DNA from: Pleurodeles waltl
Taxonomy: Eukaryota; Chordata; Amphibia; Caudata; Salamandridae
Direction: 5' to 3'
DNA length: 64,000 nt
Assembly: GCF_031143425.1 (NCBI RefSeq)
Contig: NC_090442.1
Span: 426,081,776 to 426,145,775, forward strand
The number at the start of each line of letters is the position of its first letter. The stretch's first letter is position 1. The translations under genes were made by a program, and so were the position numbers. The notes under the pieces are model-generated. The model saw only the letters and a program-made list of their open reading frames with translations, searched no databases and was not told the origin of the DNA. Shown here piece by piece: positions 1 to 12,021 of the stretch.

Positions 1-1424
1 GGGAAAAACACACAAAGCAGAAAGACACGAGAAAATGAATTATGAAAAACCGTCACATAAGGAGAAAACAAGAACATGCTCAAATGAGGTAAAGGACAGA
101 GGGTGTGTGGGAGTGGATTAAAAGGCATGAAATGGATTTAAGAATGAACAACCTTTTTTAGTTGCATCATTTAATTGCACAGGCCATGGGCTTCTGATCA
201 GAGATCTGGGCACTGGCACTCAATCTTGTACAAACTAAGCACTGTAAATTACCTCCTTGTACAAAGATAACATGCAATTGAGCTACAGTATGTTGCATGT
301 TTCTACAAACATGTGACTGATATTAGCTAAGAATGTTAGTACAACTTTTGAAAAAATGAACAGGAATGCTCCAAGAGCTTTGACAGTAACTGTCACCATA
401 ACCCAAAATTAAGATAAATATTTAGGACATAGAAAACAAGCAGAAATTGATAGACTTGTGAAAGCCATGCTCTCTCTGTCATCAGGTGTGCTGAAAAAAA
501 AAAGCAGTTTACCTTGTTGCCAAAGTTTTTTCCACTCCTTGAAAAAGAAATCAAGGGCACCTTATGTATTCATAATTCTTTTGTATCATGAGATTGAAGG
601 GGCAGTGGTGGACACGTCTGGAACCTCGGTTAACTGCATAGGATACTGGGGGCTGATTACAGGAAATACCTATGTCTGATTCCAGGGACCACTCGCTAAT
701 AAGAGCCTCTGGTACTGCATTCTGCTACAGAAAGGATTTACTTCTGACTTTAAGGATTACTAATACTGACCTAAGGTGCAGCAGCCTGATTACAGCAAGG
801 GCATACATCTAACTTCACAAAGCTCTAGTAGCAGTCTAATGTAATGCCCTGCACTGCACTTTAGGAAATATTTTTGCTTGACCCCTGGGACCTCTAGCTA
901 AGTCCTAAGGTACTACAGCCTGCTACAGAAAAATATTTGGGTCTGGCCCCAGGGACTACTTTAATAATCTAAGATTCTGTAGCCTGTTACAGAGAATAAT
1001 TTTTGTCTGACTCCAGGTAACACTTCTAAATGACCTAACTTACATCATTGCAATAGATTTACTTGCGTACTTACTTACATATGTCTACTTCCCCTTGGGG
1101 TGTATGCCATCAACTAGGACTCTCCATCCAACTCTTTCCTGGGATTGTCTTACAATCTGGCCCCATCTACTTGCAGTCAGCCTCGTGTCCTCAACGCCCA
1201 TGTGTTTCTTGGACTTTGCCTTTTCCTTCTCCCTTCAGGGTTTGTTAGTGCATCTGACCTTAATAAGTAAACTTAAAAGGGGACGCAAATAAGTCGATGA
1301 ACCTTTTGACTCACAATTAAGATGTTCTTACCATAGCTCCAGTACATAATCAATAATCAATAAAAAAATAGTCAATAATCATTAGCAATCAATGACAGCA
1401 ATAATCAATGGAGTCAGTAATTGT
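1..1424. other. Unassigned intronic sequence
   Basis: I see no supported gene. The only open frames are short and lack splice or homology support. From about 1320 to 1412 there is an AT-rich stretch with repeated CAATAATC-like words. The rest is probably old repeat-derived intron of the host gene. Confidence 0.5.
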
Positions 1425-3020
1425 CATGCACCATGACCTTTCAGTCATGAATAACCACACCTTTTAGTAAAAGTTAGAATATTTATTTCCCTATATATAC
1501 AATGTTAAGGTCATATAGATTAATCTCAAAATCAAATGAAACACATACAGAAACAATACTGGCTGTCCAAAGCAGCGGAAGAAACTTAATCTAATAAAAG
1601 CTTGAACTATAACACATTCTAAAGTTATGGTGCAAATCAGTAACAAAGTCAACTGCGTCAAAGTAATTACATACATTAAGTTTAGCAGAGAAATTCATCA
1701 AGCATTAACCCCTGTTAGCATATTTCATTAGTGAAGATCCTTACCTAACACCAGGTTAGCATCAGCATGTTTGGTTTCATGCAAAACAATTTGGTAACAC
1801 AAATTTGGAAAAATATCTAACTATGGCTCAAGCAAAACAATGCAGTTGGTACCAAGGAAGAACGAAAAAACAAATATGCATGATAATCAACAGTCTCATT
1901 TATAACACCTATCCTCAATGTGGATCAGCAAGCAGAGTCAGTCTTCATCCTCAGTACACCAGTCGATCAACAATACATCAGGATGCAGCATCAAAGTTCA
2001 GAAAACACAAAGGGCCAGATGTAGGTAAGTTACAAATTGCGACTTGCAATTTGCGAGTCATAGCGAGTCGCAAATTGCAACTCGCAATCCGAGATGCAGA
2101 AAGGTGTCTCAGACACCTTCTGCGACTCGCTATGGGGTCGCAAAGACCCACCTCATGAATATTTATGAGGTGGGTCGCAGTTTGCGACCCCATAGCGAGT
2201 CTAGGCACTCACAGGGATGGTGGCCTGCTGGAGACAGCAGACCACCATGTCTGTGACTTCTTTGAAAAAAAGCAGTTTTTTTTTTCTTTTTGCAGCCCGT
2301 TTTCCTTAAAGGAAAACAAGCTGCAAAAAGAAAAAAATACCGAAACCATTTAGTTTTGGTTTTTTCAGAGCAGGCAGTGGTCCATAGGACCACTGCCTGC
2401 TCTGAAAAATACTTTTTTGTGGCATTCACAAAGGGGAAGGGGTCCCATTGCGAATGAGTTACCATCCACTTCAAGTGGATGGTAACTGCGAGTTGGTTTG
2501 CGACCGCTTTCGCGGTCACAAAGCAACTCAACATCGCGATGCGGTCGCAAATAGGAAGGGAACACCCCTTACTATTTGTGAGTCGGAATCACATTTTGCG
2601 AGTCGGTACCGACTCGCAAAATGTGACTCTGCATCGCGTAAGGCCTTTTTCGCAGTTTGTGAGGCGCAAAAGGCTTGCTACATCTGGCCCTAAGTCTCTC
2701 AACATTAAAGTTAAGCAAGTATCTCGCACAAGAAATATTGACCTTTTGGCCAGCAAGGAAATGGGCAAAGGTCTGTCTTCTATCAGGGCAACGTTGTTAT
2801 ATTACAATTACTAAAACTACTTCCCAAATGCCTATTGGTCAATTAATCGCATATTCACACTTTATCCAATAAAACTAAAACTCCATATCTATAAATTCTA
2901 CTATTACTCTGTTCCCAAGTCGTTTATTGGTTTGTCTTGCAATATCCTCATCATCCGGCTTGTCAGGTAACAATATTGTTGCAGCTTCCACTCCAGTGCC
3001 TATCTCCATTGTTCTCCTCC
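1425..3020. repeat. Dispersed repeat family D1, copy 1
   Basis: This stretch resembles 12600-13460 in direct orientation. Shared landmarks are the phrase around catgacctttcag and catgaataaccacacc (near 1433 and 12610), the block with ttagcatcagcatgtt (near 1757 and 12910), and the cagttggtacc block (near 1842 and 12999). The copy is interrupted at 2012-2690 by a hairpin-rich insertion. No protein is recognisable. An LTR or an internal part of a retroelement is possible, but I cannot define its ends. Confidence 0.6.
2012..2690. mobile_element. Multi-hairpin non-autonomous DNA transposon (MITE-like)
   Basis: The 679-bp insertion has 13-bp terminal inverted repeats: gggccagatgtag at 2012 and its complement ending at 2690. 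The flanking trinucleotides are AAA and TAA, which suggests a decayed 3-bp duplication of Harbinger type. The interior is a chain of palindromes at about 2039-2085, 2096-2123, 2124-2201, 2286-2330, 2362-2410, 2457-2488, 2500-2517 and 2591-2626. The 2362-2410 palindrome has nearly perfect arms of more than 20 bp. No coding capacity is visible. Superfamily assignment is inference from the flanks and the TIR style. Confidence 0.75.
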
Positions 3021-3830
3021 TGAGAAAGTCAGTCTTACACACATTATACACAAAAGCAGGAACAGCATCTTCTAGCAGTCCGTTCTCATGAGAAAGCTTC
3101 CGTCATGAGCACATTCAAACAATATAATAGAAATCACAGTTTAACTCTCTAGGACAGCCATTTTATTAAACGTTAAGAAATACAGATTTGACAGCCTGGC
3201 AAACTAGGCCAATACATTCGCTAAGTTAAGGCCTACAATTAATAAAGCTAAAGTTTACTGCATAACTCTTAATACGACACACTACTACATTAGTCAAACA
3301 AATATTCAACATTTCATGATATTAATTCTCTAGTAAGTACACTTTGTGAACATTGGGGGCCACTCATCGTAATCACATTTAAAAATGTGTGCATTATTTT
3401 TCTACGTTATTATATTTTCTACACAAATCACTTATTCAGAATACATGAACACTCATTAATAATTTTTATTAAAACACCTGCGCTAGCAGGTTCCAGGTGA
3501 GGGCTTGCCTGGTGGTGTTTGATGCTGGCTTTTGTGACATGTTCAGCCCCAGCGTCTTTTCATGATTTCTTTTTGAGGTCGGATTGGAAGGTCTGTTGCC
3601 ATAGGTTGTTGTTGCTGGTGGCGTTTGGCCAGCAGATTTGGAGGATTCTACTCAGGCAAGTGTTCACAAAGGTCTGGACTTGGCTGCTGGTGGTCACTGT
3701 TATCCTTTAAGCTGCTGCTCTATACAGAAGGACCGATTTTACATTGGTGTTAATAAGGCTGATCTTGGTTTGAAGTGTTAGGTCCTTGAGCCTCCAGATC
3801 TTCTTTATTTGAATGAAGGCAGCCCTTGCT
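3021..3830. other. Unassigned intronic sequence
   Basis: AT-rich sequence with no recognised gene or mobile-element protein. The only open frame, near 3519-3710, has no recognisable product. Confidence 0.4.
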
Positions 3831-3892
3831 TTGTTATGTTATGCTATGTCAAGTTACATTACGTTATGTTACATTACGTTACAATCACTTGT
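3831..3892. repeat. TTATG-type microsatellite, tail of the minus-strand L2
   Basis: Imperfect repeats of ttatg and ttacg follow directly on the 3' end of the adjacent minus-strand L2. The complementary CATAA repeat follows the plus-strand L2 at 11310-11404, so it behaves as the 3' tail of this L2 subfamily. Confidence 0.75.
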
Positions 3893-6370
3893 TATGACGC
3901 AACCAATCATACCCGAAGGTATATCCTAGTGCTCCACTGAATCAGGAATGCAGGCAAATTAAAACAGCCATATGGTTAAAAGTTTTATTTTTTTATTTAC
4001 CCAGCTCTGTCCACGATTGAAAGTGTAAGGGCAGTTTGTTCCAGTAGAAAGGCGCTAGGTAGAAAAAGGAACTCCCGCCAAATCTCAAAGAATGGATTCA
4101 AGGTACGTGAAGTAAAGCTTTGTAATTTAATATGAGCAGTCTGGCAGGGCAGTGAAGTCTAAGCCTACTCTGCAAATAGATTGGAACTTTCGCAGTCAGA
4201 GCTTTTTTAAGGTGAGACAACAGAACTTGAATAGCACACGTTTCCTGAATAGCAGCCAGTGCAGAGCGCTTAAGACGGTGGCGGAGGGAGAGACAGAAGG
4301 AATACTGCATACCAGTCTGGCTGCTGTGATCTGTACATCATGTAATTTAGACATTAGTGCTTTATTGGACTCTACAAGCAAGGCATTTCCATAGTCCAAA
4401 TCACTAATAATTACAACTTGTATTAAGGTTTTCCTAGAGGCTGGAGGAATCCATGGAAAAGCTTTTTTCAGCAAGTGCATGGTAGCGAACCACATTCCAT
4501 ACACAGTTGCGACATGGTCCTTCATGGACACAGTGTAAACCAGCTTAATGCCCAGATTTTTTACTACTTGCTTGGGAGATGGGGGCCAACCTAAGATCAG
4601 ACTGATTGCTGAACCATAGCTGGTGAGCTTTACCGAACAACAGTATCTCAGTTTTGTCCCCATTAAGTTGCAGACAGTTGCTGGGAATCCAGACTGCTTT
4701 TTTCCTCATGCAGTCCAAAAAAGGGGCTCTGGCCAATCCAGATCCTGCCCAAAAGAGATTACTTATTCAGTGTCATAGGCATAGGATATTATCTCAAAGA
4801 TACATGCTTCGACAATCTGTGACAAGGGAGCAACATAGATGTTAAATAGCGTGGGGCTCAGCACCTTAACAATGCACATTGGAAGTGACATAAAGCAGTC
4901 CGAAGTGATTGTTTGAGTCCAATTTTTCAACAAGTTGGTAAAGAATTGAAGTGATTTGCCATGGATGCCTATATCATACAGTCTATGAATCAGTATAGCC
5001 TGGGAGACAGTATTGAAGGCTGCTGACAGATCTAACTGTGCCAGTGTGCCAGATTCCAGGGGCAATCTCATAGTATTTGTGACCACAACCAGTGCAGTCT
5101 TAGTCCTGTGGTGTGCTCTGACTGGATTGAGTGGAAACTCAAAAACTCAAAAACTCCCCCAGCTGCTTGTTTGTGATATTTACCACAATTTTACTTTAAA
5201 GAGGGAGCAATGAAATAAGGCGATAGTTGGACAGGTTTCTAGAGTCTGCATTAAGTTTCTTGAAGAACAGGGAAACTTGAGTGGTTTTCCAGGCTAGTGT
5301 AACAGTAGCTGAGTCCAGAGAGAGATTAAAGAGGGACATAATGGCCGGAACAAAGAAATTGAAAAGGCTGGACTTAACAGAAGGGGGGTGGAGATCAAGA
5401 GAAGAGTCTGACTTGGCTTGTTCTAGTAGCCCCTGAATCTGCTCCAAGGTGCAGGGTACAAACCTCTCCAGTTGGAAGATGACCCTAGGAGATGGCAAGG
5501 TGTAGTTGGGAGGTTCCTCATGCTGCCTCAGCAAAGAAGGGACATTTGAATAGATAATGTAAATTTTCTCCTAGAAAAATACTGCCAGAGAATTACATAA
5601 CTCTTCAAATGCTGAATTGTATAGAGTACACGCTCAAGGTTTTATAAAACCGTTCAGTACTTTGAAAAGGAGCTTGTCAGAGTTTCCTGCTTGCTGTATT
5701 TTATTAGTTATGAAGTTTATTCAGGCTTGGTTAATTTTGTTTTGGTATCCTTTCAACATCTGTTTGTATTTGTCTTTGTCCATAAAGGTATAGGTCTTTT
5801 GCCATCTCCTTTCCAGCCCTTATGCTTGGTTTGCTCAAGTCTTAAATCTGCAGAAAGCAATGAAGCATGGCCACTGCTAAAAGGAGTTGAGGCCCGCTTG
5901 AGGGGAGCAAATTGATTGAGTGCCCGAGAAAACGAGTTATTGAAATCTACCAGAGCTACATTTGTGTCAGTGCTTTTAGTGATTTCTGATAGAACATAGA
6001 CCTTAGAGAAAGAGTGGGGAGAGAGTACTTTCCATTGTCTCTCAGCCTTCCTATTCATACTTTTAGATTTCTCACCTTTGGAAACTAAAACTTAATCAGA
6101 TAATGATCAGACTAGAGGAGAGGTGAGGGAAATTCACTTCCTACATCTGAGTAATTCATAAAGATTAGGCCTAGAGTGTGGCCTACTCAGTTGGTTGGCC
6201 CTACCACTTTCTGTTGGAGACCTAACATATAACTATCTACAAGAAGTTGGGCCACTTCGGCATTAGATACATCTTCCCTGTGAAAGTTAAAATCGTCCAG
6301 GAGCAGAAAAATATTCGATGCCAATATATGTAGGGCAATAATCTCCATTACGGAATTACTAAAATGTTTT
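3831..6370 (-). mobile_element. L2-type LINE, minus strand, decayed
   Basis: Reading from about 6330 down to 4020, broken frames give an L2/CR1-group polyprotein. There is an endonuclease remnant with an NFH motif near 6290, RT entry near 5230-5200 (SLLPL), an LDLSAAFNTVS block near 5030, a degraded catalytic motif YAYDTE near 4770 (normally YADDTQ), and the C-terminal region with DYGNAL and ALHWL motifs at 4400-4250. The 3' end is followed at 3892-3831 by a TTATG-type microsatellite, which on the element's own strand is a CATAA tail. Many stops and frameshifts show it is long dead. Confidence 0.85.
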
Positions 6371-7093
6371 TAGCACTGGGTTGATGTATATTAGAGCATC
6401 CTTCCTTTTCTAATTCTTTCCACTTTTGCCTTGGCATCAGTGCCTGTTCTAGCTCTCTTGCTTATCTGTGATGCTGTCAAGGTAGGTGAAGGCCTCAACC
6501 TCTTCCAGTGCATCACCTGCAAGAGTGACTGCAAATGTGATGGAAGTGTTAGGCTTCAGGATCTTGGTTTGTCCCCTCTGGATGTTGAGGCCAAGTTGTG
6601 CTGACAACTTGCCAGTCTTCTCTTTCATCTACAGATGGGTGTAGGAGAGTAGGGCCAGGTTGTCTGCAGAGTCCAGGTAGTCCAGCTGCTTCTAAGGTGT
6701 CCACTTGATTCCATTTCTTCTCCTTGCTGTGGATGTCTTTATGATCCAGTCTATGGCCAGCAGGAAGAGAAAAGGCGAGAGCAAACAACTCTGGCAAACT
6801 CCGGACCTCACTTCAAAGTCTTCCATGAGTTGCACTCCATGGATTATCTTGCAAGTCAATCCCTTGTAAGAGTTCCTGATGATTCTTATGAGTTTATCTG
6901 GCACCCCCTAATGGTGAAGGAGTTTCCAAAAGGTCTCTCTGTTCATGCTGTTGAATGCCTTCTCATAATCGATGAAGTTAACATGGAAGGGGGAGTCTCT
7001 TGTCTGTGCAGGATCTATTATTAAAGAAGCCAGCTTGCTGGTTTCACAACTTGTTCCTTCATTCTGTTCAGGATGACTCTGTTGAACATTTTT
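6371..7093 (-). mobile_element. LINE (clade uncertain), RT downstream half
   Basis: The minus strand encodes reverse transcriptase core motifs of a non-LTR element: an FNRVILNRM block near 7070, FIDYEKAFNSMNRETFW near 6960-6915, and GVCQSCLLSPFLFLLAIDW near 6790-6730, where most families have GVRQGCLLSP. It is the downstream half of the element whose upstream half lies at 11486-12021. The two are separated by a composite insertion. The FIDYEKAFDS and LLSPFLF style suggests an RTE- or I-like LINE, but I cannot place the clade. Stops and frameshifts make it a pseudogene. Confidence 0.75.
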
Positions 7094-7174
7094 GGCCTGA
7101 TTCTGATCTTGGCAGATGGAATACTCTGTCACAAATGGGACGGATATTCTGTCTGCCGTATTACGATCTCCATA
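7094..7174. mobile_element. Foldback element, left arm
   Basis: This roughly 80-bp block begins ggcctgattctgatcttgg and has an inverted, diverged counterpart at 11405-11485. Both arms are flanked externally by TTT. The arms lie between two consecutive motifs of the minus-strand LINE (the NYREITLL block and the FNRVILNRM block), so the pair bounds one insertion event. Confidence 0.7.
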
Positions 7175-9637
7175 CTTCATGCAGTCAGAAGAGCGAACGG
7201 ATAACAGGTGCTTGCAGCAGGCAAGGAAGGCAAGCCTGTCCGGTCCCGTCCGCATCACAGATTGCCAGGACTCAGGCACTCTGCCTTTCTTGGTTCTCAC
7301 AGGCTGGCTTATTCTGCATTGGACCTTCACACATGTAGAACCTCCTCAATCACTGTAATGATCAGGGCTGGATAGTGGGCAGGTCTCCCCTTGGCTGCAG
7401 GTCATGTCACTTCAAGTCCTTTCCTGCGGCATATTTGACAAAGCTGTCTCCCCAAATGAGAGAATACAACATTTTCAGCTTCATCTGCTGCTCTCTGGTT
7501 AAACACCAGGCAGAGGTCTTTGATCTCATCCAAGACCTCACCACAGAAATGTTATTTCTGAATGAGACCTGACTCTGTGGCCAAACCTGCTCTTGCTCTT
7601 CCACCTGGTCATCACTTGAAGAACTTTAACAGAGCTCACAGTATAGGCGGCGGTATTGCGCTGATTTACAGGGAGAACTGCACAAGTGGTATGACTTTTG
7701 GCACTATCCCAGATTGTGGAAGGGCCTTTTTCAATATTGCTTTGAACAATAATTTTACCTTTTCTGGGGCCCACCACAGCCTTCAGGGAGGCACTGACTA
7801 ATCTGGGAGCATCACTCAGCATTAAGTCAGACAATTTTCACATCCTGAGTGATCTCAATCTTCATTTTGATGCTACCTAGGATAGTGACATTGCCAATCT
7901 GCTTTATGATTTAACTGCATGCCCACTAACACAACTAGTTGCCAGTCCTACCCACTCAGTTGGCCACCTTCTTGACCCACCCTTTTCAAATCTTCACTTT
8001 ATGAAGGTATCTATTCCCATCTCTAAGTCTTGGACAGAACATTTTTTAATCCCTATGCCCATCTGCCTGGAAGGCCCAAAAACGTTTTTTTTGTCGGGAT
8101 CCCACCCTCAAATGCCCTTTGCACAAACTTGATCTTCCGAAATTTGAGGATTACCTTAAGAAATCTCTCCCTCAGTTGCCCATTAATGTGGAGGATGCAA
8201 ACAATACCCTAAATTCCAGGCTTCTCTCCACCCTAAACTTCTTCATCCCTGTCAGGCCTGTCCATGGCAGGAAATAGTGTGCCACCCCCTGGTTCAGTAA
8301 AACCTTGATCTTGGCCAGAAAATACTGTAATGTTCTTGAACGCTCTTGGAGGAAGTCTTATGATGCTCCAAAAAAAAAATCCTTATAGAACTGCCATTAA
8401 GTCCTACCAAAAAACTATTCGGAGATCTAGAGCTGAGTTCTTTGCAAATAAAATAAATGACAGAAATAACCCCACACAAGTAATTTTCTCCCTGCTAAAT
8501 AGCCTTATTAAACCTGTATTCGCAGTAGACTCTACTGATGCTTCTAATGACCACTGCTAGAGATTGGTGAGGTACTTTACTGGCAAAATAGAAACGATCT
8601 ATTCGAAATTTGCCCTCAAAACTACAGATTCTATTGCTGACTCTAATCTTGATAGCCACACTAGTATTTTCCCATCCTCGCTCCACTCCCTCCCCCGGTA
8701 CACCTCAACAACCTCCATACTCTATATAGTAAAGTTCAATTAGACTCACCTGCTGACCCGCTTAAGTCAAACATGTTTCTCAAACTCCAAGATTATCTTC
8801 TTCCTCCTTCCCTATAATTGATCAACCTCTCTCTGTCTTCAGTTTTGCCAGGTTCATGGAAACATGCTAAGGTGATCCTCCTTTGGAAAAAACCTACCTT
8901 AGATGCATCCAAATCTGAGAAATTCTGCCTTGTTTTGCTAAAGTGGTAGATGCTAAAATCAATACTATCCTAACAAAGTTCTTAGAAGATAATCTGAGCC
9001 TGGATATTTTGCAGAATGGTTTTAGGCCATTACACAGTACAGAACCCGCTTTTCCTGAAGATACTAAGCAACTTCGATGCACTTTAGATGAAGGTAGGTC
9101 CTCTGCCTACTTGATCTAAGGGCCACTTTTGACACTGTGTCCCTCAAAATTCTGTTTTGGCACCTTGAGGAGATTAGCATACTTGGTCCTGCATTAGACT
9201 GGTTCTCTTTTTATCTCTCGGATCACTCCTTTAAGGTCATCGCCTCATACAGCTCTCACTCACATGTTCTACTACATGAAGTTCCCCAGGGCTCCTCTTC
9301 GAGCCCTACCCTGTTTAATATCTATATCTAACTTCTAGCACAGGTTGTGAGCTCACTGGGTTTCACGCTGGTGTCCTATGCAGATGACATCCAGCTTTTG
9401 TTCTCCTTTTCCAGCAAACCCATGTCTGACATTCTAATATTCAGAGGGGCATGCTAACCATTGCTGAGTGGATGGAGGCAAACTGCCTAATACTTAATTC
9501 TAGCAAAACTGAGATTCTCCTTTTAGGGAAAGACACCCACTCTTGGGGTGACCGTGGATGGACTCCTACACTCGGTCTCCCCCCTCAGACCAAGTCGGTG
9601 GTAAAATATTTAGCTGTCTGGATGGACAACACACTAA

Positions 9638-10622
9638 GGGGGTCATTTTGACCTCAGCGGTCTTTTTTAAAGACCGCCGAGGGACCGCCGTGCGGAAAAC
9701 CGCCAGTGGTGGCAGTTTGCCGCTCGGCCTATTATGACCGTTGGCAGCTCTCCGTTCTTTTACGGACGGAGAGCCGCCAAAAGCCATACTGGCGGGAGGC
9801 AGGGAAGTGGAGGTTGCTCCACCTCCACGCCAACAGAACACCGCCCAGCGAATCACATACTGTGATTCGCCGTGGCGGTGTTCTGTTGGCGGTGTGGTGT
9901 CGGCGGAGATGCCCCCACGGCTCCCATCCCCTCCCGGAGGATCGTCGGACCAGGTAATCGATCGTCCGTAAGGGGAGGGGTGTGGGGGGGTGTTGTGTGT
10001 TGTGTGCGTGCATGGGGGTGTGCGTGTGTGTATGTAGAGGGGGTGTGTGAGTGCGTGTATGCCTGCGGGGGTGTTGTGTGTATGGGAATGAGTGCGTGTA
10101 TGTCTGTGGGTATGTCTGTATGGATGTGTGCGTGTATGTTTGAATGTGAGTGTGCATTTATGACTGTGTGTGTGGATGTAGGCATTTATGTCAGCGTGTG
10201 TGCATGTAAGTATTTAGGTGGTGCCTGCGTGCGTGTCATGTGGGTATGGGTGAAGTGATGTTGGGGATCAGGGTGGGGAGGGGGCCCTGCCACCTTTGGG
10301 GGGTGGCAGGGGTGGTGGGGGGGTAGGGGAGGGAAGTAGGGTCCGGGTGGGGGAGACCATGTATTTCATGGCGGTTCAAACAGCTGGAAATCCACGGCTG
10401 TAAGCCCGGTCCAAATACCGCTGGCGGTATGGTGACGGCCACCGGGCTGGAGACCCAGGTCTCCAGGCCGGCGGTCGTCTCCGCCCTGGCGGGTGGAACG
10501 GAGAACCGGCGGATGACCATGGCGGTAACCGCCATGGTCATAATTCCACAAAGTAAGACCGCCAGCCTGTTGGCGGTCTTACCGCCGGTTCTCCGCCTTC
10601 CGCCAGGGTCATAATGACCCCC
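9638..10622. mobile_element. Non-autonomous PIF/Harbinger element with TAA target duplication
   Basis: The insertion is bounded by exact TAA duplications at 9635-9637 and 10623-10625. Inverted termini are gggggtcattttgacc at the left and the complement of gggggtcattatgacc at the right. Subterminal DNA is packed with inverted copies of the word accgcc/ggcggt. There is no transposase. The centre holds a GT-rich microsatellite. It interrupts the C-terminal coding region of the plus-strand L2, which resumes just after the right duplication. The 3-bp TWA target is the known hallmark of PIF/Harbinger elements. Confidence 0.9.
9975..10255. repeat. GT-rich microsatellite inside the Harbinger element
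   Basis: Imperfect runs of tgtgtg, gtgcgtg and tgtatg. The histidine/threonine-rich frames on the opposite strand are products of this simple repeat, not genes. Confidence 0.85.
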
Positions 10623-11309
10623 TAAGTTTTGAAGCACTTGCAAAATCAGTAGTCAGCATATGTGTTGGACTTAAGTGCTGACTCAAACCTATTTTTGGAT
10701 TTTTTGACCCTCCCACTCATTATGTAATTTTCAGGAAGTTATTTTATCCTGGCATGACTACTGTAATATCCTTCACTGGGTGCCAATAATGCTGTGATTT
10801 TTATACTTCGGCAGGCCCAAAATGCAGTGGCCTGGCTGCTATTCTCACTTCCTAAGCGCTGCTCGGTTTGCAGCCTCTTTCGTAACCTGCACTGGCTCCA
10901 TACCAAGAAATGTGTGTATTTTAAGACCTTGTGCACCACTCATAAAATCATCTTCTCTCAGGAGGCTTGTATCCTGATTAATTTAGTCTCCCTGTACAGG
11001 CCCTTACGGTCATTGCGCTCTGCCAACTGCAATTTGGCCTCTGTCCTGCGTGCAAAGAGAGCCAGAGTGGATGGCCGTTCTTTTTGCGCCAAGGCTCTGG
11101 CCCTTGAAAATGCACTTCCGCAGTTGATCAGGAATGTTTAGAATCACTGTTCCTTACGGAAATTGCTGAAGACCTGGTTGTGTTCCTCCTAGCCTTTTCT
11201 GCAGCATTTGTTTTCAGTGATTGGTCGGTCTTCCTTGCAGTCTGCCGCTTTAGGGCTAGTGCTGGGATGCCTTGTGGCTGAGGCAGCCATGCACTGTATA
11301 AATCCTTTT

Positions 11310-11404
11310 AACATATAACATAACATAACAGAACATTACATAACATAACATAACATAGCATAACATAGCATAACATAATGTAACCTAACATGACATAGGA
11401 TAAA
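11310..11404. repeat. CATAA microsatellite, L2 3' tail
   Basis: About 18 imperfect copies of cataa or catag follow the L2 3' end and stop where the right foldback arm begins. Confidence 0.85.
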
Positions 11405-11485
11405 ATGGAACTGTACTACGGCGGACGGGATATCTGTCACATTTGTGATGGAGTAACCCCATCCCCCAAGATCATAATCATGTCC
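11405..11485. mobile_element. Foldback element, right arm
   Basis: The complement of this block matches the left arm at 7094-7174 across most of 80 bp, for example gatcttgg followed by an inverted cacaaat(g)tgacagatat-type core. It borders the L2 tail on one side and LINE coding sequence on the other. The external flank TTT equals that of the left arm. Confidence 0.7.
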
Positions 11486-12021
11486 TTTGTCTGGTGTTAA
11501 AAGAAGAGTTATCTCTCTGTAGTTTGTGCAGTTACTCAGGTCACCTTTCTTAGGGTTCTTGATGAGATATTGCTCATTCCAGTTTGATGACATCTTTTGT
11601 TGTTCCCAGATCCTTCCAAACATGGAGCAAAGCATGTTCATTGTCTGCCTTCAGTGCCTCTGTAGGAATGTTGCCAGGTTGGGCTGACTTCCAATTTCTC
11701 ACGTTTGATGGCTTGCCATATTGGCAAGTCCTTGTCAGCTGACTGTATGTCTGGGAGAGACTGCGGCACAGGCTGGTTCAGCAGTTCTTCAAAGTGTTCC
11801 ATCCCTCTTCATTGTTGGCCTTCTTTACCCGTTATTGTCTTCACAGCTTTGTCTTTAACAGGTCTTTCTGGTTTGCTGTATCTATAGAAGAGTTTGCTTG
11901 TCATGTCATAGAGTTCTTTCAAGTTTCCATGGCTTGCTGCTTCCTGGGATTCTTTGTCAAGACCATCGATGAATCTCCACTTGTCTGCTCTTAAGCAATA
12001 GATTTGATAAATGAAAATCAT
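11486..12021 (-). mobile_element. LINE (clade uncertain), upstream half of RT region
   Basis: Reading down from 12021, the minus strand encodes RPVKDKAVKTITGKEGQQ near 11860-11810, then a block ending NCTNYREITLL near 11500. These are the linker and first RT motif of the LINE whose later motifs lie at 7080-6700. The join point falls between two adjacent codon blocks, so the two halves were once contiguous. Stops are frequent. Confidence 0.75.

Larger units (their letters stand above)
7175..11404 (+). mobile_element. L2-type LINE, plus strand, near full length
   Basis: Broken plus-strand frames follow L2 order. The endonuclease start is near 7490-7570 (FLNET), with a GGGIALIY motif near 7650. 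RT follows at 8900-9640, with LDWFSFYLSDHSFKV, SSSPTLFNIYI near 9300-9330, and the catalytic box SYADDIQ near 9375-9395. After an interruption by a 985-bp DNA transposon (9638-10622), the C-terminal region resumes, with QAQNAVAWLLF near 10810, LHWLHTKKC near 10890 and a stop near 11140. A CATAA microsatellite tail follows. Without the insertion the copy is about 3.2 kb. It has many nonsense codons and is inactive. It sits between the two arms of a foldback element. Confidence 0.88.

Noticed and set aside
9732..10185. His/Thr-rich frames on the minus strand
   Set aside because: Product of the GT microsatellite inside a Harbinger element.
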